NCBI RefSeq assembly: GCF_038039215.1
Contig: NZ_JBBPCL010000001.1
Span: 1,116,001 to 1,180,000, forward strand
Direction: 5' to 3'
Source: Pseudonocardia sp. T1-2H
Lineage (GTDB): Bacteria; Actinomycetota; Actinomycetes; Mycobacteriales; Pseudonocardiaceae
Length of the DNA stretch: 64,000 nucleotides
Part shown: positions 26,943 to 37,883 of the stretch, one piece after another
How positions within the stretch are numbered: position 1 is the first letter of the stretch
Layout of the letters: each line of letters starts with the position of its first letter
Made by a program: the position numbers and the translations under genes
The notes under the pieces: generated by a model
Seen by the model: only the letters and a program-made list of their open reading frames with translations
The model's database searches: none
Told to the model about the DNA's origin: nothing

Positions 26943-27603
26943 CCGCGCGGGCCACCACGAGAACGACCACCACCAGCGCGACCATGGACTGCGCCATCAT
27001 CGTCAACTTCGCCCAGCGCGTGAGCGGGAGGACATCGGTCGGGCTGAACGCCGTCGCGTTCGTGAACGCCAGGTAGAGGTAGTCCGCGAAGCGGGGCTCC
27101 CAGTCCGGGTCGGCGAGGTCGGGGGACTGTATCTGGGCGAAGGCGAAGTCCGGGTGCCGGCGCCGGCCGTGGGCCCGCGCGGCGGGTCCGCCGCGGTCCA
27201 GCTCCCAGTACCAGAGCGCGAAGACGATCACGTTGGTCAACCAGATCGCGGCCCCGGCGAGCAGCAGCGTGTGGGCGTCCCCCGCCGTGCCGCCGACGAG
27301 GGCCCGGACCAGCAGCACGGCGGACCAGGCGTTGGCGATGCTGACCAGCCCCGCCGTCGCCAGCCCGGCGGTCCGGAGCACGGCCGACTCCCGGTCCAGC
27401 CGGAACGGGCTCGCCGTGACGAGCACGCCGAGCAGCACGATCTCCAGCGCCGGCAGGAGGTACCGCGCCTGGGGGGCCAGGCGGTCCGGCAGGATCAGCT
27501 GCAGCGCCACGGCCACCACCACCGCGGTGGCCTGCGGCCAGCGGTGCTCACCCGGGGTGTGTCGGCGCCAGGCCGGAGGACCCTGCTCGGGGATGGTGGT
27601 CAC
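26926..27603 (-). CDS. DUF1345-like integral membrane protein
   Basis: 225 residues, GTG start, five to six hydrophobic stretches. The middle VIVFALWYWELDRGGPAAR and the conserved FADYLYLAFTNATAFSPTDVLPLTRWAK segment are typical of this membrane family, the latter resembling a pore-like loop of two-TM potassium channels. Function is unknown. Its 3' end overlaps the DUF2127 gene tail to tail. The monooxygenase gene ends 20 bases before its start on the same strand. Confidence 0.85.
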   Translation of the reverse strand: MTTIPEQGPPAWRRHTPGEHRWPQATAVVVAVALQLILPDRLAPQARYLLPALEIVLLGVLVTASPFRLDRESAVLRTAGLATAGLVSIANAWSAVLLVRALVGGTAGDAHTLLLAGAAIWLTNVIVFALWYWELDRGGPAARAHGRRRHPDFAFAQIQSPDLADPDWEPRFADYLYLAFTNATAFSPTDVLPLTRWAKLTMMAQSMVALVVVVLVVARAVNVLG

Positions 27604-27623
27604 GTCGGGGACGGCTCCTCACG

Positions 27624-28742
27624 TCAGGAACGGAGTCTGACACGCGCCTGCGACGCAACCGCGGAGGAGAGCCACCGGCCGGCCGGGGCGAACGACCCCT
27701 CGCGGAGCCGCCTGACCACCTCGTGCGCCGCCGCGTGCCCGGCCCGGTTCGCACCGATGGTGCTCGCCGACGGCCCGTACCCGACCAGGTGCACCCGCGG
27801 ATCGGCGACGGCGCGGGTGCCGTCGAGGGTGATCCCGCCCTGCGGGCTGCGGAGCTTCAGCGGCGCCAGGTGCCCGACCGCGGGACGCCAGCCCGTCGCC
27901 CAGAGCACGACGTCCGCCGCCCACGTCGTGCCGTCCGCCCAGGCCACACCCTCCGCGGTGAGCCGGGCGAACATCGGATGCCGGTTCAGCACGCCGGCGG
28001 CGATCCCGGCGCGGTACTCCGGTGTCAGCATCAGACCCGTCACGCCGACGACGCTCCGCGGCGCCAACCCGGCCCGGACCCGCTCCTCGACGCGTGCGAC
28101 CGCGGCCCGCCCCGCCTCGGCGTCGAACGGGCCCTCGTGCCATTCCGGCTCCCGGCGGGTGACCCACAGCGTCGACCTCGCGAACGGCGCGATCTGCAGC
28201 AGCAGCTGGACCGCGGTCGCCCCGCCGCCCACGACCACGACGCGCCGGTCCGCGAACTCCGCCGGGCCCGGGTAGTCGACGGCGTGCAGCTGCCGCCCCC
28301 GGAACTCGCGGGCGCCCGGGTAGGCGGGGACGAACGGGCGGCTCCAGGTGCCGGTGGCGTTGATCAGCGCGCTCGTCGTCCAGGAGCCCCGGTCCGTCTC
28401 GACGACGAGCTCGGGATCGGCGTCCCGGACGGTGGTGACCCGGACGGGCCGGCGCACCCGCAGGTCGAACGCCCGCTCGTAGGCCGCGAAGTACTCGGGG
28501 ACGACCTGGTTGGCGGGCCGCGTGGGGTCGGTGGGGGCGAACTCCATCCCGGGGAGGGAGTGGATGCGGTGCGCGTCGTCGACCCGCAGCGTCGGCCAGC
28601 GGTGCTGCCAGGCGCCGCCGGGCGCCGCGTCGGCGTCCAGGACGGTGAAGCCGGGGCCGGGTTCGAGCCCGGCCCGGCGGAGGCCGTGGGCGGCCGACAG
28701 CCCGGCCTGCCCGGCCCCGATCACCACGACGTCCGTACGCAC
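27624..28742 (-). CDS. FAD-dependent NAD(P)-binding monooxygenase-like oxidoreductase
   Basis: 372 residues. The FAD-binding GXGXXG (VIGAGQAGLSAAHG) is at the N-terminus and the NADPH-binding site (VVVVGGGATAVQLLLQI) near residue 170, in the two-dinucleotide-domain layout of flavin monooxygenases and related reductases. The short FPGxxxH-type Baeyer-Villiger fingerprint is not clear. The late ATG motif is VVLWATGWRP. Substrate unknown. It is separated by 35 bases from the dehydratase gene upstream on the same strand. Confidence 0.88.
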   Translation of the reverse strand: MRTDVVVIGAGQAGLSAAHGLRRAGLEPGPGFTVLDADAAPGGAWQHRWPTLRVDDAHRIHSLPGMEFAPTDPTRPANQVVPEYFAAYERAFDLRVRRPVRVTTVRDADPELVVETDRGSWTTSALINATGTWSRPFVPAYPGAREFRGRQLHAVDYPGPAEFADRRVVVVGGGATAVQLLLQIAPFARSTLWVTRREPEWHEGPFDAEAGRAAVARVEERVRAGLAPRSVVGVTGLMLTPEYRAGIAAGVLNRHPMFARLTAEGVAWADGTTWAADVVLWATGWRPAVGHLAPLKLRSPQGGITLDGTRAVADPRVHLVGYGPSASTIGANRAGHAAAHEVVRRLREGSFAPAGRWLSSAVASQARVRLRS

Positions 28743-28777
28743 GCCCGGTGCAACGCCGGCGGGCGCGGATCGAGTCC

Positions 28778-29749
28778 CTAGAGCAGATCGAACCGGGACG
28801 CCCAGGCCGTGACGTCGCCCGTCGAGGCGTTGCCGCCGCAGACGACGAGGCCGAGCCGTGTGTCGTCGCCGACCTTCTCCACGACCCGGCGCGCGGCCGG
28901 GACCAGGCAGCCGGCGGCCGGTTCGGCCCAGACCTTGGCGTGGTCCGCGAGGTCGAGCGTGCCCTGCACGGCCTCCGCGTCCGGCACCACGAGAACGTCC
29001 GTGACCAGCGCGGACACGTGGTCGTAGGTGAGCGGGGAGACGCTCGGCGCGCTCAGCGTCGTCACGATCGAGGTGAGGTCGACGGGCACGGGCCCGCCGG
29101 CGGCGAGCGCCGCGGACATCGCCTGGGCACCCTCGGTCTCGACGCCCCAGATCCGGACGTCCGGACGGCTCGCGTGCAGCGCCGCGGCGACCCCGGAGAT
29201 CAGGCCGCCGCCCCCGATGCTGACCAGGACGTCGGTCAGGTCACCGGCGTCGGTGGCGAGCTCGAGGCCGACCGTGCCCTGCCCGGCGATCACCGTCGGG
29301 TCGTCGAACGGGTGCACGAGCGTGAGCCCGCCGGCCTGCAGCTCGGCGGTCAGGGCGAACGCGCCGGCCATGTCCGGGGTGAGCCGGACGTCCGCGCCGG
29401 CGTCGCGGGCGATCCGGACCGAGCCCGCGGGCGCGGACTCGGGCATCACGACCGTCGCGGCGACGCCCAGTGCACCGGCCATCACCGCCAGCGCGATCCC
29501 GTGGTTCCCGCCGCTGACCGCGACCACCCCGGCCGCGCGCTCGTCCTCCGTGAGCGCGAGCAGCTTGGCCGTGGCACCCCGGGCCTTGAACGAGCCCGTG
29601 CGCTGCAACAGCTCCAGCTTCGCCGTCACCGGAACACCGAGGAGCGCGCTCAGCCCGGGGCTCGGCACGGTCGGGGTCCGGACGACGTGCGGTGCGATCC
29701 GCTCGGCGGCGAGGGTGATGTCGGTGAGGGAGACGAGGGATCCGGCCAC
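28778..29749 (-). CDS. PLP-dependent threonine/serine dehydratase family enzyme
   Basis: 323 residues, fold-type II PLP enzyme. The PLP lysine is in GSFKARGA (about residue 54); the phosphate-binding glycine loop is VSIGGGGLISG; SGGNHG supplies the usual substrate loop. There is no C-terminal regulatory ACT domain, so a catabolic or serine/threonine dehydratase or racemase role is more likely than biosynthetic IlvA. The GTG start puts the family sequence immediately after a short leader. Confidence 0.9.
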   Translation of the reverse strand: MAGSLVSLTDITLAAERIAPHVVRTPTVPSPGLSALLGVPVTAKLELLQRTGSFKARGATAKLLALTEDERAAGVVAVSGGNHGIALAVMAGALGVAATVVMPESAPAGSVRIARDAGADVRLTPDMAGAFALTAELQAGGLTLVHPFDDPTVIAGQGTVGLELATDAGDLTDVLVSIGGGGLISGVAAALHASRPDVRIWGVETEGAQAMSAALAAGGPVPVDLTSIVTTLSAPSVSPLTYDHVSALVTDVLVVPDAEAVQGTLDLADHAKVWAEPAAGCLVPAARRVVEKVGDDTRLGLVVCGGNASTGDVTAWASRFDLL

Positions 29750-29792
29750 TCCCGCACGCTAACCCCCGCCCCCGCCGCACCGCGGGGGGACC

Positions 29793-30113
29793 TCAGACGG
29801 CGCCCTGTTCGGCCGTGCCCGCCGGGACCGCGGACAGCCGGACGACGTTCAGCGGGCCCGCGAGCTTGCCCTTGAGCAGCTTCCCGAGCTCGGTGAACGC
29901 CGTGGCGGAGCTGTGCTCCTTTAGCGCCTCGGGGGACTCCCAGCGCTCGATCATGACGAGGTCCGTCGAGTCCCCGAGGCCCTCGTGCAGTGCGTACTTC
30001 TCGCAGCCCGGCTCCTTGTGGACCAGGGGGATCGTGGCCTTCAGCGCCTCGAGCACCTCCTGCTCGTGGCCGGGCTTGGGGGTGATGGTCGCGACGAGGA
30101 TGACGGGGCTCAT
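29793..30113 (-). CDS. Antibiotic biosynthesis monooxygenase (ABM) domain protein
   Basis: 106 residues, one ferredoxin-like ABM domain: ILVATITPKPGHEQEVLEAL, a PGCEKYALHEG hairpin, IERWESPEALKEHS and the tail AFTELGKLL. These small dimeric proteins oxidise quinols or similar compounds without cofactor, or act as cyclases or stress proteins. The ATG at 30113 begins the domain; another ATG three codons upstream is possible. It lies downstream of the glpD terminator. Confidence 0.88.
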   Translation of the reverse strand: MSPVILVATITPKPGHEQEVLEALKATIPLVHKEPGCEKYALHEGLGDSTDLVMIERWESPEALKEHSSATAFTELGKLLKGKLAGPLNVVRLSAVPAGTAEQGAV

Positions 30114-30167
30114 GGTCACCATCCGACCTGCCGGCCGGAGGTTCGTCAACCCGCGCCCGTCCCCCAA

Positions 30168-30220
30168 CGCACGGGCGGCACTCTCGTGCGGACCTACCGC
30201 GCGAAAGTGCCGCTCGTGCG
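30168..30220. terminator. Long hairpin terminator downstream of glpD
   Basis: A 19-bp inverted repeat with two mismatches (30168-30186 with 30202-30220), whose loop can add a further 4-bp stem (GCGG/CCGC). It lies about 50 bases beyond the glpD stop and should end the glpFKD transcript before the ABM gene. Confidence 0.8.
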
Positions 30221-30271
30221 ACGACGGGGGGCCACCCCCGGGCAGCGGAGCCACAACCCGTCGAGCCGGGT

Positions 30272-31981
30272 CTACTGGACCGGCACCACGTCCGGCGCCC
30301 CCATCCGGGCGGAGTCCGCGGTGGCGTCGTCCGGCATCCGCTGGCTCTCCCGCTCCGCGGCGACCCGGCCCTGGTAGTGCTCGACCTCCTTGGCCTGCTG
30401 CTCGGAGCTCCAGCCGAGCACCGGCGCGACCAGCGCGGCGACCTCCTCGGCCGCACCCAGCCCCCGGTCGAAGGTCTCGATCGAGGTGCGGGTGCGGCGG
30501 GTGAGGATGTCGTCGAGGTGCCGGGCACCCTCGTGCGTCGCGGCGTAGAGGATCTCCGCGCGCAGGTAGTCCGGTGCGCCCTTGAGCGGCTCGCCCAGCG
30601 ACGGGTCGTCCTTCAGGGGCTCGAGGACCTCGTCGATCAGCGATCCGTAGCGGCCGAGCAGGTGCTTGATCCAGGCCGGGTGCACGCCGTACCGGTCCGC
30701 GAGGACGTTGACGGAGTTCTTCAACGCCTCCCAGCCCTCCGCGCCGAGCAGCGGGATGTTCTCGGTGACCGAGGCCGGGACGCGCGCGTCCAGGCCGTGC
30801 ACGGCCGCGTCCACGGCGTCCTTCGCCATGACCCGGTACGTCGTGTACTTCCCGCCCGCCACGACGACCAGCCCCGGCACCGGGGTGGCCACCGCGTGCT
30901 CGCGGGAGAGCTTGGACGTCGAGTCCGACTCCCCGGCCAGCAGCGGCCGCAGGCCCGCGTAGACGCCCTCGACGTCCTCGTGGGTCAGCGGCTGCTCGAG
31001 TACGGTGTTGACCTGCTGGAGCAGGTAGTCGATGTCCGCGGCGCTGGCGGCGGGATGGGCCCGGTCCAGGTCCCAGTCCGTGTCCGTGGTGCCGATGATC
31101 CAGTGCCGGCCCCACGGGATGACGAACAGCACGGACTTCTCGGTGCGCAGGATCAGCCCGGCCTCCGAGCGGATCCGGTCCCGCGGCACCACCAGGTGGA
31201 TGCCCTTCGACGCGCGGACGTGGAACTGCCCGCGCTCGCCGGCCAGGCTCTGGGTCTCGTCGGTCCAGACCCCGGTGGCGTTGATGACCTGCTTGGCGCG
31301 GACCTCGATGCGCTCGCCGGTCTCGAGGTCCTGGACCTCGGCACCGACCACGCGGCCGCTCTCCTTCATCAGCCCGACGACGCGGGCGCGGGAAGCGACG
31401 TGCGCCCCGTACGACGCGGCCGTGCGGGCCACCATCATCGTGTGTCGGGCGTCGTCGACCTGCGCGTCGTAGTACTCCAGGGCACCCACCAGGGCGTCCT
31501 TGCGCAGCGACGGGACGACGCGGCGGGCGCCGCGCCGGGTCAGGTGCCGGTGGTGCGGCACCCCGCGGGAGCGGCCCGAGAGCAGGCCGAGGGCGTCGTA
31601 GAGCGCGACGCCCGCGCCGGCGTAGAACCGCTCCCATCCGCGGTGCTTGAGCGGGTAGACGAACGGGACGGGCCGGACGAGGTGCGGCGCGAGGGTCTGG
31701 ATGAGCAGTCCGCGTTCCTGCAGGGCCTCGGCGACGAGCCGGAAGTCGAGCATCTCGAGGTAGCGCAGGCCACCGTGGATGAGCTTGCTCGAGCGGCTGG
31801 AGGTGCCGGCCGCGAAGTCCCTGGCCTCCACCAGCCCGACGCGCAGGCCGCGGGTGGCGGCGTCGAGGGCGCTTCCCGCACCCACGACACCGCCGCCGAC
31901 GACGAGGACGTCGAGCTCACCGGAGGCCAGATCCGCCAGGGCCCGCGAGCGGGCCTCCGGGGAGAGCGCGACGGATCTCAT
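30272..31981 (-). CDS. glpD: Aerobic glycerol-3-phosphate dehydrogenase
   Basis: 569 residues. The FAD loop is VLVVGGGVVGAGSALDAATRG; the family segment SSRSSKLIHGGLRYLE is present; the C-terminal helical domain (DRYG, LGRYGSLIDEVLE, AAEEVAALVAPVLGWSSEQQAKEVEHY) is complete. It oxidises sn-glycerol 3-phosphate to dihydroxyacetone phosphate and passes electrons to the membrane quinone pool. It is the last gene of glpF-glpK-glpD and follows glpK after 36 bases. Confidence 0.96.
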   Translation of the reverse strand: MRSVALSPEARSRALADLASGELDVLVVGGGVVGAGSALDAATRGLRVGLVEARDFAAGTSSRSSKLIHGGLRYLEMLDFRLVAEALQERGLLIQTLAPHLVRPVPFVYPLKHRGWERFYAGAGVALYDALGLLSGRSRGVPHHRHLTRRGARRVVPSLRKDALVGALEYYDAQVDDARHTMMVARTAASYGAHVASRARVVGLMKESGRVVGAEVQDLETGERIEVRAKQVINATGVWTDETQSLAGERGQFHVRASKGIHLVVPRDRIRSEAGLILRTEKSVLFVIPWGRHWIIGTTDTDWDLDRAHPAASAADIDYLLQQVNTVLEQPLTHEDVEGVYAGLRPLLAGESDSTSKLSREHAVATPVPGLVVVAGGKYTTYRVMAKDAVDAAVHGLDARVPASVTENIPLLGAEGWEALKNSVNVLADRYGVHPAWIKHLLGRYGSLIDEVLEPLKDDPSLGEPLKGAPDYLRAEILYAATHEGARHLDDILTRRTRTSIETFDRGLGAAEEVAALVAPVLGWSSEQQAKEVEHYQGRVAAERESQRMPDDATADSARMGAPDVVPVQ

Positions 31982-32017
31982 GATCTCTTCCTCTCGAAGA
32001 ATGCTGGTTCGTACTGC

Positions 32018-33534
32018 TCAGTCGACGTCTACCCAGTCCAGCGTCCGCTCGACCGCCTTCTTCCACTGGGCGTAACCGGCGTCTCGTTGCTCAGTGCTCC
32101 ACGAAGGGTCCCAGTGCTTCGACTCGTTCCAGTTGGCCCGCAGCTCGTCGGTGTTCTTCCAGAACCCGACGGCCAGGCCGGCGGCGTAGGCCGCGCCGAG
32201 CGCCGTGGTCTCCGCCACGACCGGGCGGCTGACCTGCACGCCCAGGACGTCCGCCTGGATCTGCATGCACAGCTCGTTCGCGGTCACGCCGCCGTCGACC
32301 TTGAGGACCTCCAGGTGCACCCCGGAGTCCTTCTCCATCGCCTCCGCGACGTCGCGGCTCTGGTAGCAGATCGCCTCGAGCGTCGCCCGGGCCAGGTGGG
32401 CGTTGGTGTTGAACCGGGAGAGCCCGACGATCGCGCCGCGGGCGTCGGACCGCCAGTAAGGCGCGAACAGGCCCGAGAACGCCGGGACGAAGTACACCCC
32501 GCCGTTGTCCTCGACCTGCCGCGCCAGGGACTCGCTCTGCGCCGCGCCGGAGATGATCCCGAGCTGGTCGCGGAGCCACTGCACGGCCGAGCCGGTGACC
32601 GCGATCGAGCCCTCGAGCGCGTAGACGGTCGGCTCGTCGCCGAACTTGTAGCAGACGGTCGTCAGCAGCCCGGCCTCCGAGCGGACGAGGTCGGTACCGG
32701 TGTTGAGCAGCATGAAGTTGCCGGTGCCGTAGGTGTTCTTGGCCTCGCCCGGGGCGAGGCAGACCTGCCCGACCATCGCGGCCTGCTGGTCGCCGAGGTC
32801 ACCGGTGAGCGGGACCTCGCCGCCGAGCGGGCCCGACGACAGCGTGTGGCCGTAGCATTCCGGGCAGGAGCTGGGCTTGATCTCGGGCAGCATCGAACGC
32901 GGGATGCCGAAGAAGCCGAGCAGCTCGTCGTCCCAGTCGAGGGTCTCGAGGTTCATCAGCATCGTGCGGCTGGCGTTGGTGGGGTCGGTGACGTGCACGC
33001 CCCCGTCCCGGCCCCCGGTGAGGTTCCACATCAGCCAGGTGTCGGTGTTGCCGAAGATCGCGTCGCCGCTCTCGGCGCCCTCGCGGGCACCGTCGACGTT
33101 CTCCAGGATCCACTGGATCTTGCCGCCGGAGAAGTACGTCGCGGGGGCAGGCCGGCCTTCTGCCGGATGACGTCACCGCGGCCGTCGCGGTCCAGCGCGG
33201 ACGCGATCCGGTCCGTGCGGGTGTCCTGCCAGACGATCGCGTTGTACAGCGGGCGTCCGGTGCGCCTGTCCCAGACCACGGTGGTCTCGCGCTGGTTGGT
33301 GATGCCCAGCGCGACCAGGTCCTTGTGGGTCAGCCCGGTCCTGTTCAACCCGGTCTGGATGACCGACGAGGTGCGCTCCCAGATCTCGACGGGGTTGTGC
33401 TCGACCCAGCCGGCCTGCGGCAGGATCTGCTGGTGCTCGAGCTGGTGGCGTCCGACCTCGTTGCCGCCGTGGTCGAAGATCATGAATCGGGTGCTGGTCG
33501 TCCCCTGGTCGACCGCGCCGACGTACTCAGCCAT
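32018..33534 (-). pseudogene. glpK: Glycerol kinase, frameshifted (minus-strand copy)
   Basis: The N-terminal 130 residues are good GlpK ([35 protein letters not shown]), ending at QKAGLPP. The rest ([12 protein letters not shown], then [33 protein letters not shown]) lies in another frame. A run of five G on the plus strand (33143-33147) needs to be six to rejoin them; with that base the product is 505 residues, a normal GlpK length. Its position between glpF and glpD is the standard operon place, and the rest of the sequence is undamaged. Either a recent mutation or a homopolymer sequencing error. Confidence 0.9.
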
Positions 33535-33562
33535 GCTGTTCTCCTCAGTGAGAAAGTGCGGA

Positions 33563-34381
33563 TCAGGCCTCGCGGGTGACCTCGCGCCCGACGGGCTGCG
33601 GAGCGTCCTCGGCGGTCGGCAGGTAGCGCTCGATCAGGACCTTGAAGAACGCGCCGCCGACGAGTCCGCCGACGATCGGGGCGACGATCGGCAACCACCA
33701 GTACTGGTTGCCGTTCTGGTCCAGGAACGCCGTCGAGTAGCCGGTGATGAACGAGGCCAGGCGCGGCCCGAAGTCGCGGGCCGGGTTGATCGCGTAGCCG
33801 GCGTTGGCGCCCCACGCCATCCCGATGGCGACGACCAGCAGGCCGATGACCACCGGGGCCAGGTTGGCCTGCGGCGGGTTGTTCCAGGCGTTGACCAGGG
33901 CAAAGATCACGAAGACCAGGATGGCGGTACCGACGACCTGGTCGAGGAACGCCGTCGGGAGGCTCACCCCGGGCTCGCCGTTGCCCGGCAGGGTCGAGAA
34001 GACGATCTGGGTCTTGTAGGTGTGGCCCGGGTCCGTCCTGTTGATCAGGTCCGCGTAGGTCACCCGCACGATCAGCGCCGCGACGAACGCGCCGAGGGTC
34101 TGGGCCAGGATGTACGGTGCGACCTTCTTCCAGGGGAAGCCCTGGTATGCGGCGAGCGCGATCGTGACGGCGGGGTTGAGGTGGGCACCGGAGATCCGGC
34201 CTGCGGTATACACGCCGAGCGTGACGCCGATGCCCCACGCCCACGCGATGGAGTCGTGGTTGCCGAGCGGGCTGTCCGGTAACGACGTGATGACCTGCGC
34301 CACCACGCCGGTGCCGAACAGGATCAGGATCATCGTGCCCGCGAACTCGGCACTCAGCTCCCCGAGATAGGAGTTCCGCAT
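33563..34381 (-). CDS. glpF: Glycerol uptake facilitator (aquaglyceroporin)
   Basis: 272 residues with six membrane segments and both half-helix motifs: [12 protein letters not shown] and [13 protein letters not shown]. The Asp after NPAR marks glycerol-type facilitators rather than water channels. It allows glycerol to enter by diffusion, to be trapped by glycerol kinase. First gene of glpF-glpK-glpD and divergent from the GylR-like regulator; an operator-like palindrome lies upstream. Confidence 0.96.
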   Translation of the reverse strand: MRNSYLGELSAEFAGTMILILFGTGVVAQVITSLPDSPLGNHDSIAWAWGIGVTLGVYTAGRISGAHLNPAVTIALAAYQGFPWKKVAPYILAQTLGAFVAALIVRVTYADLINRTDPGHTYKTQIVFSTLPGNGEPGVSLPTAFLDQVVGTAILVFVIFALVNAWNNPPQANLAPVVIGLLVVAIGMAWGANAGYAINPARDFGPRLASFITGYSTAFLDQNGNQYWWLPIVAPIVGGLVGGAFFKVLIERYLPTAEDAPQPVGREVTREA

Positions 34382-34499
34382 CGAACTCTCCCTTGGTCGG
34401 TGACGTCCGCGGGCGTGTGTTCCGGCCTCGGGTTCGAGGGCGGCCGCGCGACGTTGAGAGCGACGCTAGGAAGGCGGGCGGGGTACGGCAACGCACATC

Positions 34500-34516
34500 G
34501 TTCGACAATGTCGAAC
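34500..34516. promoter_or_regulatory. 17-bp palindrome GTTCGACAATGTCGAAC in the glp divergent promoter
   Basis: A perfect palindrome with 8-bp arms and one central base, in the gap between divergent glpF and the GylR-like gene, 119 bp from the glpF ATG and 45 bp before the regulator's GTG. IclR-family regulators of glycerol genes commonly repress by binding such sites, so this is the best operator candidate. Confidence 0.75.
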
Positions 34517-34560
34517 GCCCGGTGCCGATTGGATCACAGCAACACCGTAGGGTCGGGGAT

Positions 34561-35322
34561 GTGCCGGGCGCCATCCAGTCCATCGAGCGGGCCGCCGCGG
34601 TCCTGCGCCTGCTGGGCGGCGCGGGGCGTCCGCTGGCGCTCGCGGAGCTCGCCGCGGCCCTGGACCTGCCGCGGCCGACCGTCCACGGGATCGTGCGGAC
34701 GTTGCGCGAGGAGGGGCTCGTCGAGCAGGACTCGTCGACGTCGCTGTACTCGCCGGGGCCGGGGCTGCGGCGCCTCGGTGACGGCTGGGACCGGCACGAC
34801 CTGCGCTCCCGCGCGATGAACTGGGCCGACGCGCTCGCCGGCAGCTCCGGCTGTGCCGTCTACCTGGGCGTTCCCGCCGGCCGGGCGGTGAGCCTGGTGC
34901 ACCACGTGTTCCGGCCGGACGGCTCCCCGCAGCGCCTGCGCACGAACACCGAACAGCCCCTGCACGCGACGGCCTGGGGCAAATGCCTGCTCGCGTTCGC
35001 CCCGGTCGCGACGCCCGCGCTGCGGGACCTGGAGCTCCATCGCTACACCCGCCGGACGACGACGACCGTGACGGCGCTGGAGACGCAGCTCGCCGGGGCC
35101 CGGCGGCGGGGCTGCGCCACGGACGTCGGCGAGTTCGAGGCCGGGGTCGGCGGCGCCGCGGTGCCGTTGCGGACCGGTGGGGGACTGGCCGTCGCGGCGC
35201 TCGGGATCGCCGGGCCCGTCGAGGAGCTGTTCGGGGCGGGCGGGGAGCCGCGACCGCGGCTCGTCGAGCAGCTGACGGCGGCGGGCCGCGAGATCTCCGC
35301 GTTCCTGGGGGCGGCGAGATGA
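34561..35322 (+). CDS. IclR family regulator, GylR-like
   Basis: 253 residues. The winged HTH covers about residues 5-60 (SIERAAAVLRLLGG, LAELAAALDLPRPTVHGIVRTLREEGLVEQD) and the effector domain the rest (CAVYLGVPAGRAVSLVHHVF, LHATAWGKCLLAF, GVGGAAVPLR). Position between glpFKD and a second glpK matches GylR, the IclR-type glycerol-operon repressor of Streptomyces. The GTG start begins the aligned sequence; the arginine-rich open frame upstream lacks family resemblance. It probably controls both divergent units, relieved by glycerol 3-phosphate (inference from the family). Confidence 0.9.
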   Translation: MPGAIQSIERAAAVLRLLGGAGRPLALAELAAALDLPRPTVHGIVRTLREEGLVEQDSSTSLYSPGPGLRRLGDGWDRHDLRSRAMNWADALAGSSGCAVYLGVPAGRAVSLVHHVFRPDGSPQRLRTNTEQPLHATAWGKCLLAFAPVATPALRDLELHRYTRRTTTTVTALETQLAGARRRGCATDVGEFEAGVGGAAVPLRTGGGLAVAALGIAGPVEELFGAGGEPRPRLVEQLTAAGREISAFLGAAR

Positions 35323-35364
35323 TCGCGCCGAGCCCCCCGACGTTCTCGGTCCCGCGGAGGCACC

Positions 35365-36867
<1,503 letters not shown>

Positions 36868-36977
36868 GGCGAGGCGCCGGGCTCCCGACCCGGATGTCGG
36901 ATTGACCATGGTGCGGGTCACCCCGGAGCGTGGACGGCGGCCGGGCAACGGCGCCCGGCCGGATTCGGAGGTCGGTC

Positions 36978-37826
36978 ATGGGACGGGTCGAGGGCAAGGT
37001 CGCGCTGGTCACGGGGGCGGCGCGCGGGCAGGGCCGGAGCCACGCGTTGCGTCTGGCGCAGGAGGGGGCGGACATCATCGCCCTCGACCTCTGCGCGGAC
37101 GTGGAGACGGTTCCGTACGCGGAGGCGACCGAGGCGGACCTGGCCGAGACGGCCAAGCAGATCGAGGATCTCGACCGGCGGGTCCTGACCCGGGTCGCGG
37201 ACGTCCGGGACCTCGCGGCGCTCGAGGCGGCCGTCGCGGACGGGATGTCCGAGTTCGGGCGCCTGGACGTCGTCGTCGCCAACGCCGGCATCGCGTCGTT
37301 CGCGCCGGCCTGGGAGATCGACGAGCAGACCTGGCAGACGATGATCGACGTCAACCTGACCGGGGTGTGGAAGACCGCGAAGGCGACGATCCCGACCCTG
37401 CTGGAGCAGGGCAGCGGGGGCTCGATCGTGCTCACCAGCTCCATCGCGGGGCTCGTGGCGTTCGGCAACCTCGCGCACTACACGGCGGCGAAGCACGGCG
37501 TGACCGGGCTGATGAGGACGCTCGCCGTGGAGCTGGCGCCCCACCGGATCCGGGTCAACTCCGTGCACCCCACGACCGTCGACACGGACATGGTGAACAA
37601 CGCGCCGATGTACTCGCTCTTCCTCGGTGGGCAGGAGGGCGCCACCCGGGCCGACGCCGAGGCGGGCTTCACCGCGATCAACGGGTTCCCGATCCCGTGG
37701 GTCGATCCGGTCGACATCAGCAACGCCGTGCTCTACCTGGCGTCGGAGGAGGCCCGCTACGTGACCGGCACGACGCACGTGATCGACGCCGGCGCGCTCG
37801 CGCCGTTCAAGGCGCCCCACCTGTAG
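36978..37826 (+). CDS. Mycofactocin-coupled SDR family oxidoreductase
   Basis: 282 residues. The subfamily is recognised by VALVTGAARGQGRSHALRLAQEGADI followed by ALDLCADVETVPYAEATEADLAET, the extended loop typical of SDRs whose NAD is non-exchangeable and re-oxidised through mycofactocin. Catalytic Ser/Tyr/Lys are in LTSSIAGL and HYTAAKHG. It oxidises a secondary or similar alcohol. GGAGG precedes the ATG by 6 bases. It is convergent with the Baeyer-Villiger monooxygenase, a natural next enzyme for a ketone product. Confidence 0.93.
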   Translation: MGRVEGKVALVTGAARGQGRSHALRLAQEGADIIALDLCADVETVPYAEATEADLAETAKQIEDLDRRVLTRVADVRDLAALEAAVADGMSEFGRLDVVVANAGIASFAPAWEIDEQTWQTMIDVNLTGVWKTAKATIPTLLEQGSGGSIVLTSSIAGLVAFGNLAHYTAAKHGVTGLMRTLAVELAPHRIRVNSVHPTTVDTDMVNNAPMYSLFLGGQEGATRADAEAGFTAINGFPIPWVDPVDISNAVLYLASEEARYVTGTTHVIDAGALAPFKAPHL

Positions 37827-37840
37827 GGCGGGGCCGGGTG

Positions 37841-37880
37841 TTCCGGCGGCCGGGCACGACGCTGTGCCCGGCCGCCGGAA
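37841..37880. terminator. Perfect 17-bp stem terminator between SDR and BVMO genes
   Basis: The arms at 37841-37857 and 37864-37880 are exact reverse complements around a 6-base loop. The right arm ends four bases before the BVMO stop codon, so it acts between two convergent genes. The ends are A/T pairs (TTCC/GGAA), giving a short T or A tract on either strand. Confidence 0.92.
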
Positions 37881-37883
37881 GCT

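Noticed and set aside
32018..33534. Programmed ribosomal frameshifting in glpK
   Set aside because: The break is a one-base shortfall in a C/G homopolymer inside a normally uninterrupted enzyme, with no stimulatory structure seen; mutation or sequencing error is far more likely.
30377..34282. A 1301-codon open frame on the plus strand across the glycerol genes
   Set aside because: It is antisense to glpD, glpK and glpF, which are clear families on the other strand. Its Val/Gly/Asp/Arg-rich composition is the usual third-position shadow in very high GC DNA.
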